DNA from: Pseudoalteromonas flavipulchra NCIMB 2033 = ATCC BAA-314
GTDB taxonomy: Bacteria > Pseudomonadota > Gammaproteobacteria > Enterobacterales > Alteromonadaceae
Direction: 5' to 3'
Assembly: GCA_000814665.1 (NCBI GenBank)
Contig: JWIH01000025.1
Coordinates: forward strand, 248,001 to 312,000
Length of the DNA stretch: 64,000 nt
In this document: positions 6,473 through 15,585 of the stretch, piece by piece
Layout: every line of letters starts with the position of its first letter
Position numbering within the stretch: the stretch's first letter is position 1
The notes under the pieces: generated by a model
What the model was told of the DNA's origin: nothing
Databases searched by the model: none
The model's input: only the letters and a program-made list of their open reading frames with translations
Program-made: the position numbers and the translations under genes

Positions 6473-7777
6473 ATGCAAGTTTCTGTTGAGACGACTCAAG
6501 GCCTTGAGCGCCGTCTGACCATCACCGTTCCTGCAGAGAACGTTGAGACTGAAGTTAAAAAACGCCTACAACAACTGTCAAGAACACAGCGTATCGATGG
6601 CTTCCGCCCTGGTAAGGTTCCAGTGTCAATCATCACTAAGCGTTACGGCGCAGCTGTACGTCAAGAAGTTGCTGGCGATCTGATGCAGCGTAACTATATC
6701 GAAGCAATCATTGCTGAGAAAATCAACCCTGCAGGCGCACCATCTTTTGCTCCTAAGTCACTAGAAGCTGGTAAAGATCTAGAATTCGATGCAACTTTTG
6801 AAGTATACCCAGAAGTTGAACTTAAAGATCTAGACAAAATCACGGTTGAGAAGCCTGCAGTTTCTGTAACGGATGAAGACCTAGCGAACATGCTTGAAAC
6901 GCTTCGTAAGCAACACGCTTCTTGGACTGAGAGTGATGCTGCAGCTGGCGAAAAAGACCGTGTAACGGTTGATTTCGTTGGTACAATCGACGGTGAAGAG
7001 TTCGAAGGCGGTAAAGCTGAAGACTTCCCTCTAGAGCTTGGTCAAGGTCGTATGATCCCAGGTTTTGAAGACGGTATCGTTGGTAAAAAAGCAGGTGAGG
7101 AAGTTGTTTCTGACGTAACTTTCCCTGAAGAATACCACGCTGAAAACCTAAAAGGTAAAGCGGCTCAATTCACAATCACTGTGAAGAAAGTTGAAGTTCA
7201 AGAGCTTCCTGAACTAACTGACGAGTTCGCAACTAAGTTTGGTGTTGCTGAAGGCGGCGTTGACGCACTTAAAGAAGAAGTTAAGAAGAACATGGAGCGT
7301 GAGCTAAACCAAGCGGTTAAAGCGAACGTGAAAGATCAAGCTATCAAAGGTCTTCTAGAAACTAACGAAGTTGAAGTGCCAAAAGCACTAATCGACCAAG
7401 AAATCGATGCACTTCGTCAACAAGCTGCACAACGTTTTGGTGGCAACGCACAAAACATGCCTGAGCTTCCAGCTGAGCTATTCCACGAGCAAGCAGTAAC
7501 TCGCGTGAAAACTGGCCTACTACTAGGTGAAGTGATCAAAGCGAACGACATCAAAGTTGATGAAGATAAAGTTGCTGAACTAATCGACACAGTTGCTTCT
7601 GCATACGAAGATCCAAGTGAAGTAGTGGCATACTACAAAGCAAACGATCAACTAATGCAGCAAATGCGAAACGTTGCGATGGAAGAGCTTGCAGTTGAAG
7701 CAGTACTTGCTGCTGCATCTGTTTCTGATGTTGAAAAGTCATTCGACGACATCATGAATCCACAGGCTGCTCAATAA
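6473..7777 (+). CDS. tig: Trigger factor
   Basis: 434 residues, same as the family. Ribosome-bound chaperone and peptidyl-prolyl isomerase that meets nascent chains at the exit tunnel. The ribosome-docking motif GFRPGKVP is at about residues 43-50; the FKBP-type PPIase domain spans about 150-245 (VDFVGTIDGEEFEGGKAEDF, then PGFEDGIVG); the helical C-terminal arms follow. Start supported by GAGGTAAATC before ATG. Codon use looks like that of a highly expressed gene. First of the tig-clpP-clpX-lon-hupB-ppiD row, in the usual proteobacterial order. Confidence 0.97.
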   Translation: MQVSVETTQGLERRLTITVPAENVETEVKKRLQQLSRTQRIDGFRPGKVPVSIITKRYGAAVRQEVAGDLMQRNYIEAIIAEKINPAGAPSFAPKSLEAGKDLEFDATFEVYPEVELKDLDKITVEKPAVSVTDEDLANMLETLRKQHASWTESDAAAGEKDRVTVDFVGTIDGEEFEGGKAEDFPLELGQGRMIPGFEDGIVGKKAGEEVVSDVTFPEEYHAENLKGKAAQFTITVKKVEVQELPELTDEFATKFGVAEGGVDALKEEVKKNMERELNQAVKANVKDQAIKGLLETNEVEVPKALIDQEIDALRQQAAQRFGGNAQNMPELPAELFHEQAVTRVKTGLLLGEVIKANDIKVDEDKVAELIDTVASAYEDPSEVVAYYKANDQLMQQMRNVAMEELAVEAVLAAASVSDVEKSFDDIMNPQAAQ

Positions 7778-7818
7778 GTCTTTGAAGAAATCATTGACTT
7801 ACAGCTAAGCTGAAGTTT

Positions 7819-7865
7819 AAATGGCTCGAGTTACTCTAATAGAGAATTCGGGCCATTTTTGTTTT
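7819..7865 (+). terminator. Terminator after tig
   Basis: AAATGGCTCG pairs imperfectly with CGGGCCATTT across a loop that has its own small hairpin; followed by T-rich sequence. It separates tig from clpP. Confidence 0.6.
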
Positions 7866-8023
7866 TAGGCCTTGATATTGAAGCATTAAGTACTTATATC
7901 TTGAGGCATGGCTTATTTTATTAGCTATACTTATTTTACGAGTCAGGTTTCGTTGAGTATTACTGCTACAGTTATATCTACTCGTTTCAATTCGCTCAAA
8001 AAAGTATTAGCCTAAACACCGAT

Positions 8024-8090
8024 CACAGAATGTTTTTATGGACCGCGCTAAGTCCAATAAAGTTGCTGCGAATAGGCAATAGATTCTGTG
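8024..8090 (+). promoter_or_regulatory. clpP leader with long-range inverted repeat
   Basis: CACAGAAT (8024-8031) and ATTCTGTG (8083-8090) are perfect inverted copies enclosing a smaller GGAC/GTCC hairpin. If transcribed they would form a stem ending 20 bases before the clpP ATG. The 333-base gap between tig and clpP otherwise holds the tig terminator and presumably the clpP promoter, which I could not place with confidence. Confidence 0.35.
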
Positions 8091-8110
8091 CTAATAAGGA
8101 ATAAGAAAAC

Positions 8111-8728
8111 ATGAATGATGGTATGATCGATCCAATCAATGCGTTAGTACCTATGGTCGTGGAGCAAACGGCTAAAGGCGAGCGTTCTTATGATATTTAC
8201 TCACGACTGTTAAAAGACCGTATTATTTTCTTAACTGGTCAAGTCGAAGACCATATGGCCAATCTAATCGTGGCGCAGATGCTGTTCTTGGAATCAGAAA
8301 GCCCTGACAAAGATATATTCCTGTATATCAACTCGCCAGGTGGTTCTGTGACCGCTGGAATGTCAATCTACGACACGATGAATTTTATCAAGCCTGACGT
8401 TAGTACGGTTTGTGTTGGTCAAGCTGCGAGTATGGGGGCATTTTTGCTATCTGGCGGTGCTAAAGGTAAACGTTATTGCTTACCTAATTCTCGTGTGATG
8501 ATCCACCAACCTTTAGGTGGCTTCCAAGGTCAGGCTTCTGATTTTGAAATTCATGCCCGCGAAATCTTAGCGATAAAAGAGAAATTAAATCGCTTAATGG
8601 CGGAACACACCGGTCAGCCTTATGATGTGGTTGCGCATGACACAGATAGAGACAACTTTATGACTGCAGATCAAGCGCTAGAATATGGCCTGATTGATGC
8701 AGTTCACTCTCGTCGAGAGCTTAAGTGA
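8111..8728 (+). CDS. clpP: ATP-dependent Clp protease proteolytic subunit
   Basis: 205 residues. Serine peptidase that forms a double heptamer and degrades substrates unfolded by ClpX (next gene) or ClpA. The catalytic triad is visible: Ser in GQAASMGA (near residue 108), His in MIHQPLGG (near 133), Asp in DTDRDNFM (near 182). Start at ATG with AAGGA upstream. clpX follows after 122 bases. Confidence 0.97.
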   Translation: MNDGMIDPINALVPMVVEQTAKGERSYDIYSRLLKDRIIFLTGQVEDHMANLIVAQMLFLESESPDKDIFLYINSPGGSVTAGMSIYDTMNFIKPDVSTVCVGQAASMGAFLLSGGAKGKRYCLPNSRVMIHQPLGGFQGQASDFEIHAREILAIKEKLNRLMAEHTGQPYDVVAHDTDRDNFMTADQALEYGLIDAVHSRRELK

Positions 8729-8738
8729 TTATGAATTA

Positions 8739-8761
8739 GCCGATGAGTTGAATTCATCGGC
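8739..8761 (+). promoter_or_regulatory. Hairpin between clpP and clpX
   Basis: GCCGATGA pairs perfectly with TCATCGGC over a 7-base loop just after clpP. There is no strong T-run, so it may only attenuate or protect the mRNA. A second stem, GTTATC/GATAAC, lies at 8812-8827 just upstream of clpX. Confidence 0.5.
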
Positions 8762-8850
8762 TTCTACTGTGCCAAAGCCAAATTTCTTTGGTATAGTTAA
8801 AAGAAATACGATGTTATCTAGAGATAACAGCAATTGAATGAGGTAGCTGA

Positions 8851-10134
8851 ATGTCAGACACTCCAACAGACGGCGATAAGAATAGCAAGCTACTCTACTG
8901 CTCATTTTGCGGTAAGAGCCAGCATGAAGTTCGTAAGTTAATTGCCGGTCCATCTGTCTATATATGTGACGAGTGCGTTGAACTTTGTAACGACATCATT
9001 AGGGAAGAAATCAAAGATATTGCGCCTAAGCATGACGCGTCTGATAAATTACCTGTGCCAAAAGAGATCAGAAATCACTTAGATGATTATGTGATAGGTC
9101 AAGACCACGCTAAAAAAGTCTTGTCTGTTGCGGTTTATAATCACTATAAGCGCCTGCGTAACCAAGGCGGCAAGGGTGATGTAGAACTTGGCAAGAGTAA
9201 TATTCTACTAATTGGTCCAACGGGTAGTGGTAAAACCCTTCTAGCAGAAACGCTTGCACGTTTACTTGATGTTCCATTCACAATGGCAGATGCAACGACA
9301 TTAACCGAAGCCGGTTATGTGGGTGAAGATGTTGAAAACATCATTCAAAAGCTTCTGCAAAAATGTGATTACGACGTTGAGAAAGCACAGCGTGGTATTG
9401 TTTATATCGATGAAATCGACAAAATTTCAAGAAAATCTGACAATCCATCGATTACCCGTGATGTGTCAGGTGAAGGTGTACAACAAGCACTACTAAAACT
9501 GATTGAAGGTACGGTTGCATCTGTTCCACCACAAGGTGGTAGAAAGCACCCGCAACAAGAGTTTTTACAAGTAGATACTTCTAAGATCTTGTTTATTTGT
9601 GGTGGTGCGTTTGCAGGCTTAGATAAAGTCATCGAACAGCGCAGTACAAAAAATACTGGAATTGGCTTTGGTGCTGAAGTTAAATCTAAAGACTCTGAGC
9701 GCTCATTAAGCGAAACGTTTAAAGACGTAGAGCCTGAAGATTTAGTTAAGTACGGCTTAATTCCTGAATTTATTGGTCGTTTGCCCGTAGTTGCAACTTT
9801 GACCGAACTGGATGAAGAAGCACTAATTGAAATCCTAAATGAGCCGAAGAATGCACTCACTAAGCAATACGCGGCGCTATTTAAGATGGAAGGCGTTGAC
9901 CTTGAATTCCGTGAAGATGCGCTACGAGCGATTGCTCATAAAGCAATGGAACGTAAAACGGGTGCCCGTGGTCTGCGCTCGATTGTCGAAGGCGTATTGC
10001 TTGATACTATGTATGAACTTCCTTCATTAGAAGAAGTGAGTAAAGTCGTCATTGATGAAACGGTGATCAAAGGCGAATCAGACCCTATTATGATTTACGA
10101 AAATAATGGTAAAGAAAAAGCGGCGTCTGAATAG
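8851..10134 (+). CDS. clpX: ATP-dependent Clp protease unfoldase ClpX
   Basis: 427 residues. AAA+ hexamer that recognises, unfolds and feeds substrates into ClpP. N-terminal C4 zinc finger: CSFC and CDEC at about residues 18-41. Walker A is GPTGSGKT (about 122), Walker B is VYIDEIDKI, the pore loop is GYVGEDV, and the IGF-type ClpP-docking loop appears as GIGFGAE. Preceded by a clear TGAGGTAGCTG ribosome binding site. Confidence 0.98.
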   Translation: MSDTPTDGDKNSKLLYCSFCGKSQHEVRKLIAGPSVYICDECVELCNDIIREEIKDIAPKHDASDKLPVPKEIRNHLDDYVIGQDHAKKVLSVAVYNHYKRLRNQGGKGDVELGKSNILLIGPTGSGKTLLAETLARLLDVPFTMADATTLTEAGYVGEDVENIIQKLLQKCDYDVEKAQRGIVYIDEIDKISRKSDNPSITRDVSGEGVQQALLKLIEGTVASVPPQGGRKHPQQEFLQVDTSKILFICGGAFAGLDKVIEQRSTKNTGIGFGAEVKSKDSERSLSETFKDVEPEDLVKYGLIPEFIGRLPVVATLTELDEEALIEILNEPKNALTKQYAALFKMEGVDLEFREDALRAIAHKAMERKTGARGLRSIVEGVLLDTMYELPSLEEVSKVVIDETVIKGESDPIMIYENNGKEKAASE

Positions 10135-10150
10135 CTCAGTATGAGATTGA

Positions 10151-10176
10151 AAAAAGGAGCCTAGCGCTCCTTTTTA
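10151..10176 (+). terminator. Terminator after clpX
   Basis: AAAAAGGAGC, five-base loop, GCTCCTTTTT, then T-rich sequence. Confidence 0.85.
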
Positions 10177-10353
10177 TTTCTTAGTCCACATCAGATAGAA
10201 ACCAATATAGTCAGATTGCTATAACAATAAAGGGCAATAGTGAGACAAGTTTTTAGGGGAATTTTTTATACATTCCACCACGGTAAATTGAGTGTCAAAA
10301 CTAAGCTTTTTATCCGTTAAATTGATCTCTACTTGATGCGGATTACTATAAAC

Positions 10354-10383
10354 TATTGAACTTTATCTGCGTTATCCCCATAT
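10354..10383 (+). promoter_or_regulatory. Heat-shock (sigma-32) promoter for lon
   Basis: TTGAAC near 10356 and CCCCATAT at 10376-10383 with a 14-15 base spacer match the RpoH consensus (CTTGAA ... CCCCATNT). The E. coli lon gene is also a sigma-32 target. It lies about 45 bases before the lon start. Confidence 0.75.
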
Positions 10384-10426
10384 AGCTCAGTATTCCCAAA
10401 ATTAATTGAAGTGCGAAGAGAACATA

Positions 10427-12784
10427 ATGACGCTTGAAAGAACGGATCGAGTAGAAATTCCTGTGCTAGCGCTACGCGATGTAGTGGTGTATCCGCATAT
10501 GGTGATCCCGCTGTTTGTAGGTCGAGAAAAATCAATAAAATGCCTAGAAGCTGCGATGGACAATGACAAGCAAATCTTTTTAGTTGCGCAAAAAGACGCC
10601 TCAGTTGATGACCCAAGCACTGATGATGTCTATCAGACTGGTACCATTGCAACGGTACTACAGTTACTCAAACTACCTGATGGCACAGTGAAAGTGCTGG
10701 TTGAAGGTACTCAACGCGCAAAAATAGATGAGTTTCTAATTACAGACGAATATTTCTTGGCGCAAGCTCAGTACATTCCATCTCAGGATGTGGATGAGCA
10801 AGAGCAAGACATATTAGTTCGCAGCGCAATTAGTCAGTTCGAAGGCTATGTGAAGCTAAATAAAAAGATCCCACCAGAAGTACTAACTTCAGTATCGGGT
10901 ATCGATGAAGCTGCACGCTTAGCGGATACGATGGCTGCTCATATGCCAATTAAAGTACCTGAAAAACAAAAGGTGCTAGAAATTAACGATGTGACCGAAC
11001 GTCTCGAGTATTTGATGGCGTTGATGGAAGGCGAGATTGATTTACTTCAAGTAGAAAAAAAGATCCGCTCACGCGTTAAAAAGCAAATGGAGAAATCCCA
11101 ACGTGAGTACTATCTGAATGAGCAAATGAAAGCTATTCAGAAAGAGCTTGGTGAGCTGGATGATGTACCTGACGAATTTGAAGCCCTGAAAAAGCGTATT
11201 AGCGAAGCGAATATGCCGCAAGAAGCGGAAGAAAAAGCGCTTTCAGAGCTTAACAAACTTAAAATGATGTCACCTATGTCTGCGGAAGCGACGGTTGTGC
11301 GCTCGTACATTGAGACGATGATCAATGTACCTTGGAAAAAGCGCTCAAAGGTGAAAAAAGATCTAGCTGGTGCACAAAAGATACTCGATGCCGATCATTA
11401 TGGTCTTGAGAAAGTGAAAGACCGCATTATCGAATATCTCGCGGTACAGCAGCGCACCAATAAGCTTAAAGGTCCTATCTTATGCTTAGTCGGCCCTCCA
11501 GGCGTTGGTAAAACCAGTTTAGGTCAATCTATCGCGCGTTCGACTGGCCGTAAGTACGTACGTATGGCGCTCGGTGGCGTGCGCGACGAAGCTGAAATTC
11601 GTGGTCACAGAAGAACTTATATTGGCTCAATGCCGGGAAAATTGATCCAAAGCATGTCGAAAGTTGGCGTAAAGAACCCGCTTTTCTTGTTGGATGAAAT
11701 CGATAAGATGTCATCGGATATGCGCGGCGACCCTGCATCGGCTCTACTAGAAGTGTTAGATCCAGAGCAAAATAGCAACTTTGCAGACCACTATTTAGAA
11801 GTGGACTACGATCTGTCTGATGTTATGTTTGTTGCGACTTCTAATAGCTTTAACATTCCAGGTCCATTATTAGACCGTATGGAAGTCATTCGTCTTGCTG
11901 GTTACACCGAGGACGAAAAGCTAAATATTGCCAAGCAGCACTTAATTCCAAAGCAAGTGAAACGCAATGGATTAAAAGAGTCTGAAATCAATATAGAAGA
12001 CAGCGCGATCATTGGTATTATCCGCTACTACACGCGTGAAGCGGGTGTCCGTAATCTAGAGCGCGAAGTATCTAAGTTGTGCAGAAAAGCAGTTAAGAAC
12101 ATCTTGCTAGATAAAAATGTTAAGCAAGTTGTGATTAACCAAGAAAACCTTGAAGACTTCTTAGGTGTACAACGTCACGACTACGGCAAGGCGGAAGACG
12201 GCGATAGAGTTGGTCAAGTTACCGGTCTTGCATGGACAGAAGTCGGGGGTGACTTACTCACTATCGAATGTGCGGCAGTACCAGGTAAAGGCAAACTTGC
12301 TTACACCGGGTCGCTGGGCGATGTGATGCAAGAGTCAATTCAGGCGGCAATGACGGTTGTGCGCAACCGTGCTGACAAACTACGCATAAATGACGATTTT
12401 TACGAGAAACGTGATATTCATGTTCACGTTCCTGAAGGTGCAACACCGAAAGACGGTCCGAGTGCCGGTATTGCGATGGTAACAGGCTTAGTATCAAGCC
12501 TTACTGGCAATCCAGTACGTGCAGATGTTGCGATGACAGGTGAAATTACCTTGCGTGGTGAAGTTCTGCCTATCGGTGGTCTGAAAGAGAAATTATTGGC
12601 AGCGCACCGTGGTGGAATTAAACGAGTTTTAATACCGAAAAAGAACGAGCGTGACTTAAAAGAAATTCCTGAGAATGTTCTTGAAGGGCTTGATATTCAT
12701 GCGGTGTCATGGATTGATGAGGTATTATCACTGGCGTTAGCGCACCCAATAGACAGTTTTAGCGTGGAATCGCAAAAAAACTAA
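10427..12784 (+). CDS. lon: ATP-dependent protease La (Lon)
   Basis: 785 residues from the ATG at 10427; an earlier in-frame ATG at 10406 adds seven residues that Lon proteins lack and has no ribosome binding site. Cytoplasmic AAA+ serine protease for misfolded proteins and short-lived regulators. LON N-domain begins at IPVLALRDVVVYPHMV; Walker A is GPPGVGKT (about residue 355); Walker B is LFLLDEIDK; the proteolytic site is PKDGPSAG with the catalytic Ser, and the partner Lys is in the following IGGLKEKLLAAHR. Preceded by a sigma-32 promoter. Confidence 0.98.
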   Translation: MTLERTDRVEIPVLALRDVVVYPHMVIPLFVGREKSIKCLEAAMDNDKQIFLVAQKDASVDDPSTDDVYQTGTIATVLQLLKLPDGTVKVLVEGTQRAKIDEFLITDEYFLAQAQYIPSQDVDEQEQDILVRSAISQFEGYVKLNKKIPPEVLTSVSGIDEAARLADTMAAHMPIKVPEKQKVLEINDVTERLEYLMALMEGEIDLLQVEKKIRSRVKKQMEKSQREYYLNEQMKAIQKELGELDDVPDEFEALKKRISEANMPQEAEEKALSELNKLKMMSPMSAEATVVRSYIETMINVPWKKRSKVKKDLAGAQKILDADHYGLEKVKDRIIEYLAVQQRTNKLKGPILCLVGPPGVGKTSLGQSIARSTGRKYVRMALGGVRDEAEIRGHRRTYIGSMPGKLIQSMSKVGVKNPLFLLDEIDKMSSDMRGDPASALLEVLDPEQNSNFADHYLEVDYDLSDVMFVATSNSFNIPGPLLDRMEVIRLAGYTEDEKLNIAKQHLIPKQVKRNGLKESEINIEDSAIIGIIRYYTREAGVRNLEREVSKLCRKAVKNILLDKNVKQVVINQENLEDFLGVQRHDYGKAEDGDRVGQVTGLAWTEVGGDLLTIECAAVPGKGKLAYTGSLGDVMQESIQAAMTVVRNRADKLRINDDFYEKRDIHVHVPEGATPKDGPSAGIAMVTGLVSSLTGNPVRADVAMTGEITLRGEVLPIGGLKEKLLAAHRGGIKRVLIPKKNERDLKEIPENVLEGLDIHAVSWIDEVLSLALAHPIDSFSVESQKN

Positions 12785-12787
12785 GAA

Positions 12788-12818
12788 AAAAGCCAAAAAA
12801 TTGAGTGAAAAGGCTTTT
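12788..12818 (+). terminator. Hairpin after lon
   Basis: AAAAGCC and GGCTTTT, seven perfect pairs with a 17-base loop and only a short T stretch. Weak terminator. Confidence 0.5.
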
Positions 12819-13000
12819 CAAATCCAAAAGGTGTGTTAAGTTAGGCACTGTATTCAAGCCTACTGGTTCGGAAGCCCCGTAATCACTAGGCTTGAGAAAG
12901 ATTTCGAGAATTAGAGAGTCGCTGTGATGTCTCTAAATGAATAGCAAAAGTTACCAGTAAGAAGTAACTTTTGACAATAACTATGGAAGAGGATGATATT

Positions 13001-13273
13001 GTGAATAAATCTCAATTAATCGATCAAATCGCAGCTGATGCTGACATTTCTAAAGCGGCTGCTGGTCGTGCGCTAGATTCATTCATTGAGTCTGTAACGG
13101 GTGCACTAAAAGACGGTGACTCTGTTGCACTTGTAGGTTTTGGTACTTTCTCAGTGCGCGAGCGTGCTGCACGTTCTGGTCGTAACCCACAAACTGGTGA
13201 GACTATTCAAATCGCAGCAGCTAACATCCCATCTTTCAAAGCGGGTAAAGCGCTTAAAGACGCAGTAAACTAA
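13001..13273 (+). CDS. hupB: DNA-binding protein HU-beta
   Basis: 90 residues starting from GTG at 13001 (MNKSQLIDQIA...), preceded by GAAGAGGATG. A longer reading from 12971 adds ten residues not found in HU proteins. HU-beta is a small nucleoid protein that bends DNA as a dimer. The signature GFGTFSVRERAARSGRNPQTGE covers the DNA-binding arm (residues about 47-68), including the conserved RNP turn. It follows lon, as in E. coli and many relatives. Confidence 0.96.
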   Translation: MNKSQLIDQIAADADISKAAAGRALDSFIESVTGALKDGDSVALVGFGTFSVRERAARSGRNPQTGETIQIAAANIPSFKAGKALKDAVN

Positions 13274-13321
13274 TTCAATTTGAATTAGGCGGTGCAGAGT
13301 CATCGCGAACTGCTTCAAGAT

Positions 13322-13354
13322 AAAAGGCGTATCTGCTAAGATACGCTTTTTTTA
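13322..13354 (+). terminator. Terminator after hupB
   Basis: GCGTATC, six-base loop, GATACGC, then T8. Strong intrinsic terminator. Confidence 0.92.
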
Positions 13355-13446
13355 TACCATCACTAATCTGATTGGTGTAATGCTTAACCCAAATCTAGCA
13401 AACACAAAGTGCTTAGGTGCTTTGACTTAGATAAGAGAAACAATAA

Positions 13447-15357
13447 ATGCTTGAAAAGATCAGAGAAGGCTCGCAAGGCCCGGCGGCTAAAATCGTATTA
13501 GGTTTAGTCATCTTATCTTTTGCGTTAGCAGGGATCGGTGGTTACCTAGGTCAAACCACAGAGCAGCCTGTCGCAGAAGTGAACGGAGTAAAGATTTCAC
13601 AAACTAAGTTTTCTCGTGCTTACTCAAATGAACGTGCACGACTAGAGCAACAGTTTGGCGAATACTTTGCACAGATTGCAGCCGATCCTAATTATATGGC
13701 GCAAATTCGCCAAGGTGTTGTTGATCAATTAGTACAACAAGAATTACAAACCCAACTAGCTAAAGAGCTTGGTCTTCGTGTGAGCGATGAGCAGGTTAAA
13801 AAAGCGATTGTTGAAATGCCATATTTTCAAATTGGTGGAGAATTCAGTAACGACCGTTACTTACAAGTTATCCGTCAAATGAACTTCCAGCCAGATAGCT
13901 TCCGTGAATATCTTCGTGACGAGATGACTCGTGCGCAGTTAATCTCAGCGGTTGCTGGCACTGATTTTGTACTGAAAAACGAACTGCAGCAATCTATTGC
14001 GCTACAGCAACAAACTCGTGCTATCGACTATGCGGTATTAAGCAAAGAGTTGGTGAAAGATGAAGTATCAGTGTCAGATGAAGAAGTTCAAAACTATTAC
14101 GATTTGAATCAAACTCAGTTCCAAGCTCCAGAATTGGTGGCGGTTAACTATATCGAGCTAAAAGCTGAAGATTTAGCGCCTGCAGAACCAGTGACTGAAG
14201 AAGCGTTAAAAACGTATTACGAAGAGCAAAAAAACCAATATCTTGAACCTGAAAGACGCCGCGTGTCACACATTCTTGTTGATGCAAGCGAAGATGCTGA
14301 AGCCGCTAAACAAAAAGCAGATGAAATTCTGACTGAATTGAATAACGGCGCTGATTTTGCCGTTGTTGCAGAAGAAAAATCTGACGACGTGGTGAGCGCT
14401 GAGCTTGGCGGTGATCTAGATTGGATTGAAAGAGACATGATGGATCCGGCGTTTGAAGATGCAGCATTTGCGCTTGCCGCGGTAGGTGATGTATCTGAAG
14501 TAGTTGAATCTGAGTTTGGTTTTCACATTATCAAGCTAACAGACATTCAGCGCCAACAGGCGCAATCTTTTGATGACGTAAAAGACGACCTTCGTGCAGA
14601 GCTTGAAAAAGCAGCTAAGATTGATGCGTTCTATCAAAAGCAAACTCGTGTAGCTGAACTTGCTTTTGAAATGGCTGACTCGCTACAAGACGCTGCTGAA
14701 GCCGCTGGTGTTGAGATCAAATCAACTGAACTGGTAAGTCGTAACGCGCTTCCTGAGCCACTGAATTCACCAGCGATAAGCAATACTATCTTCACGCCAG
14801 AGCTGCTAGAAGACCGCGTAAACTCAGAAGTGTTGGAAGTTGCACCAGAGCATATCGTGGTGGTTCGTGTTGCTGAGCATAAAGCGGCAGCGACTAAGCC
14901 ACTTGAGGAAGTCAGCGCGCAGATCAAAACGCAGTTGAGCAATGAAAAAGCGTCGACATTAATTGCAGAGAAAGCACAGTCACTATTTGAGCAACTACAA
15001 GGTGGTTCTACTTTAGCTGAGATTGCCAAAGCACAAAGTATCGAAGTGAAGAGCGTGTCTGAGCTTAAGCGTCGTAGCTACGACGTACCACCAGCTATTG
15101 CAGCTGAAGCATTTAAATTGCCTCAGCCGGGTGTGGCAGAGACAGAATCTGCACTTGTAGAGCTTGGTAACGGCGACTCGGCATTTGTGGTACTGAAGTC
15201 AGTTACCACGCCTGAAGTTGATGGCAAGGTTGATGCGCAGCAGAAGCAGTCAATCACCGCTTCTTACGCAAACAAAAACTATCTTGAGCTACTAGCAGCG
15301 CTTGAAGCTAAGTCTGAAGTAAAAAGACCACAACTTCAGGTCACAGAGCAGCAATAA
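13447..15357 (+). CDS. ppiD: Periplasmic folding chaperone PpiD
   Basis: 636 residues. Membrane-anchored SurA-like chaperone at the SecYEG exit. One N-terminal transmembrane helix (residues about 16-34, VLGLVILSFALAGIGGYLG), a SurA_N type helical region, and a parvulin domain at about 270-360 (RRRVSHILVDASE ... GGDLDWIERDMMDPAFEDAAF ... FGFHIIKL). PpiD parvulin domains usually have little isomerase activity. Downstream of hupB as in E. coli; a strong terminator follows. Confidence 0.95.
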   Translation: MLEKIREGSQGPAAKIVLGLVILSFALAGIGGYLGQTTEQPVAEVNGVKISQTKFSRAYSNERARLEQQFGEYFAQIAADPNYMAQIRQGVVDQLVQQELQTQLAKELGLRVSDEQVKKAIVEMPYFQIGGEFSNDRYLQVIRQMNFQPDSFREYLRDEMTRAQLISAVAGTDFVLKNELQQSIALQQQTRAIDYAVLSKELVKDEVSVSDEEVQNYYDLNQTQFQAPELVAVNYIELKAEDLAPAEPVTEEALKTYYEEQKNQYLEPERRRVSHILVDASEDAEAAKQKADEILTELNNGADFAVVAEEKSDDVVSAELGGDLDWIERDMMDPAFEDAAFALAAVGDVSEVVESEFGFHIIKLTDIQRQQAQSFDDVKDDLRAELEKAAKIDAFYQKQTRVAELAFEMADSLQDAAEAAGVEIKSTELVSRNALPEPLNSPAISNTIFTPELLEDRVNSEVLEVAPEHIVVVRVAEHKAAATKPLEEVSAQIKTQLSNEKASTLIAEKAQSLFEQLQGGSTLAEIAKAQSIEVKSVSELKRRSYDVPPAIAAEAFKLPQPGVAETESALVELGNGDSAFVVLKSVTTPEVDGKVDAQQKQSITASYANKNYLELLAALEAKSEVKRPQLQVTEQQ

Positions 15358-15374
15358 TCGTTTTTAGATAGAAG

Positions 15375-15400
15375 AAAGGCGCCAACACGGCGCCTTTTTT
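15375..15400 (+). terminator. Terminator after ppiD
   Basis: AAAGGCGCC, AACAC loop, GGCGCCTTTTTT. Strong. Confidence 0.93.
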
Positions 15401-15585
15401 GTGTTTTTGGCCTCTTATTATGGTGCTTTTTTGTTAAGTTTTGTTTATTTAAAGGTTTTTAATTTATTAATTTCTGGCTGGTTAATTTCAAATAATAAAT
15501 TCTTTATTGTTCCTTTATTGACAAATATTGTTCCCCTATTTAGTATGTTCGATTTTGGGAACGATGTGTATAAAATAGGAACTTT

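Noticed and set aside
6364..6489. 41-codon frame upstream of and overlapping tig
   Set aside because: Basic, low-quality composition and no convincing ribosome binding site; mentioned only as part of the leader.
9402..9860. 152-codon antisense frame in clpX
   Set aside because: Serine-rich shadow of the conserved ClpX reading frame; no start signals.
14634..15029. 131-codon antisense frame in ppiD
   Set aside because: Composition (Ser, Cys, Ala rich) typical of a reverse shadow of coding sequence.
15401..15585. 62-codon frame between ppiD and the deacetylase
   Set aside because: AT-rich chance frame that starts within the terminator region without a ribosome binding site; the deacetylase promoter must lie here.
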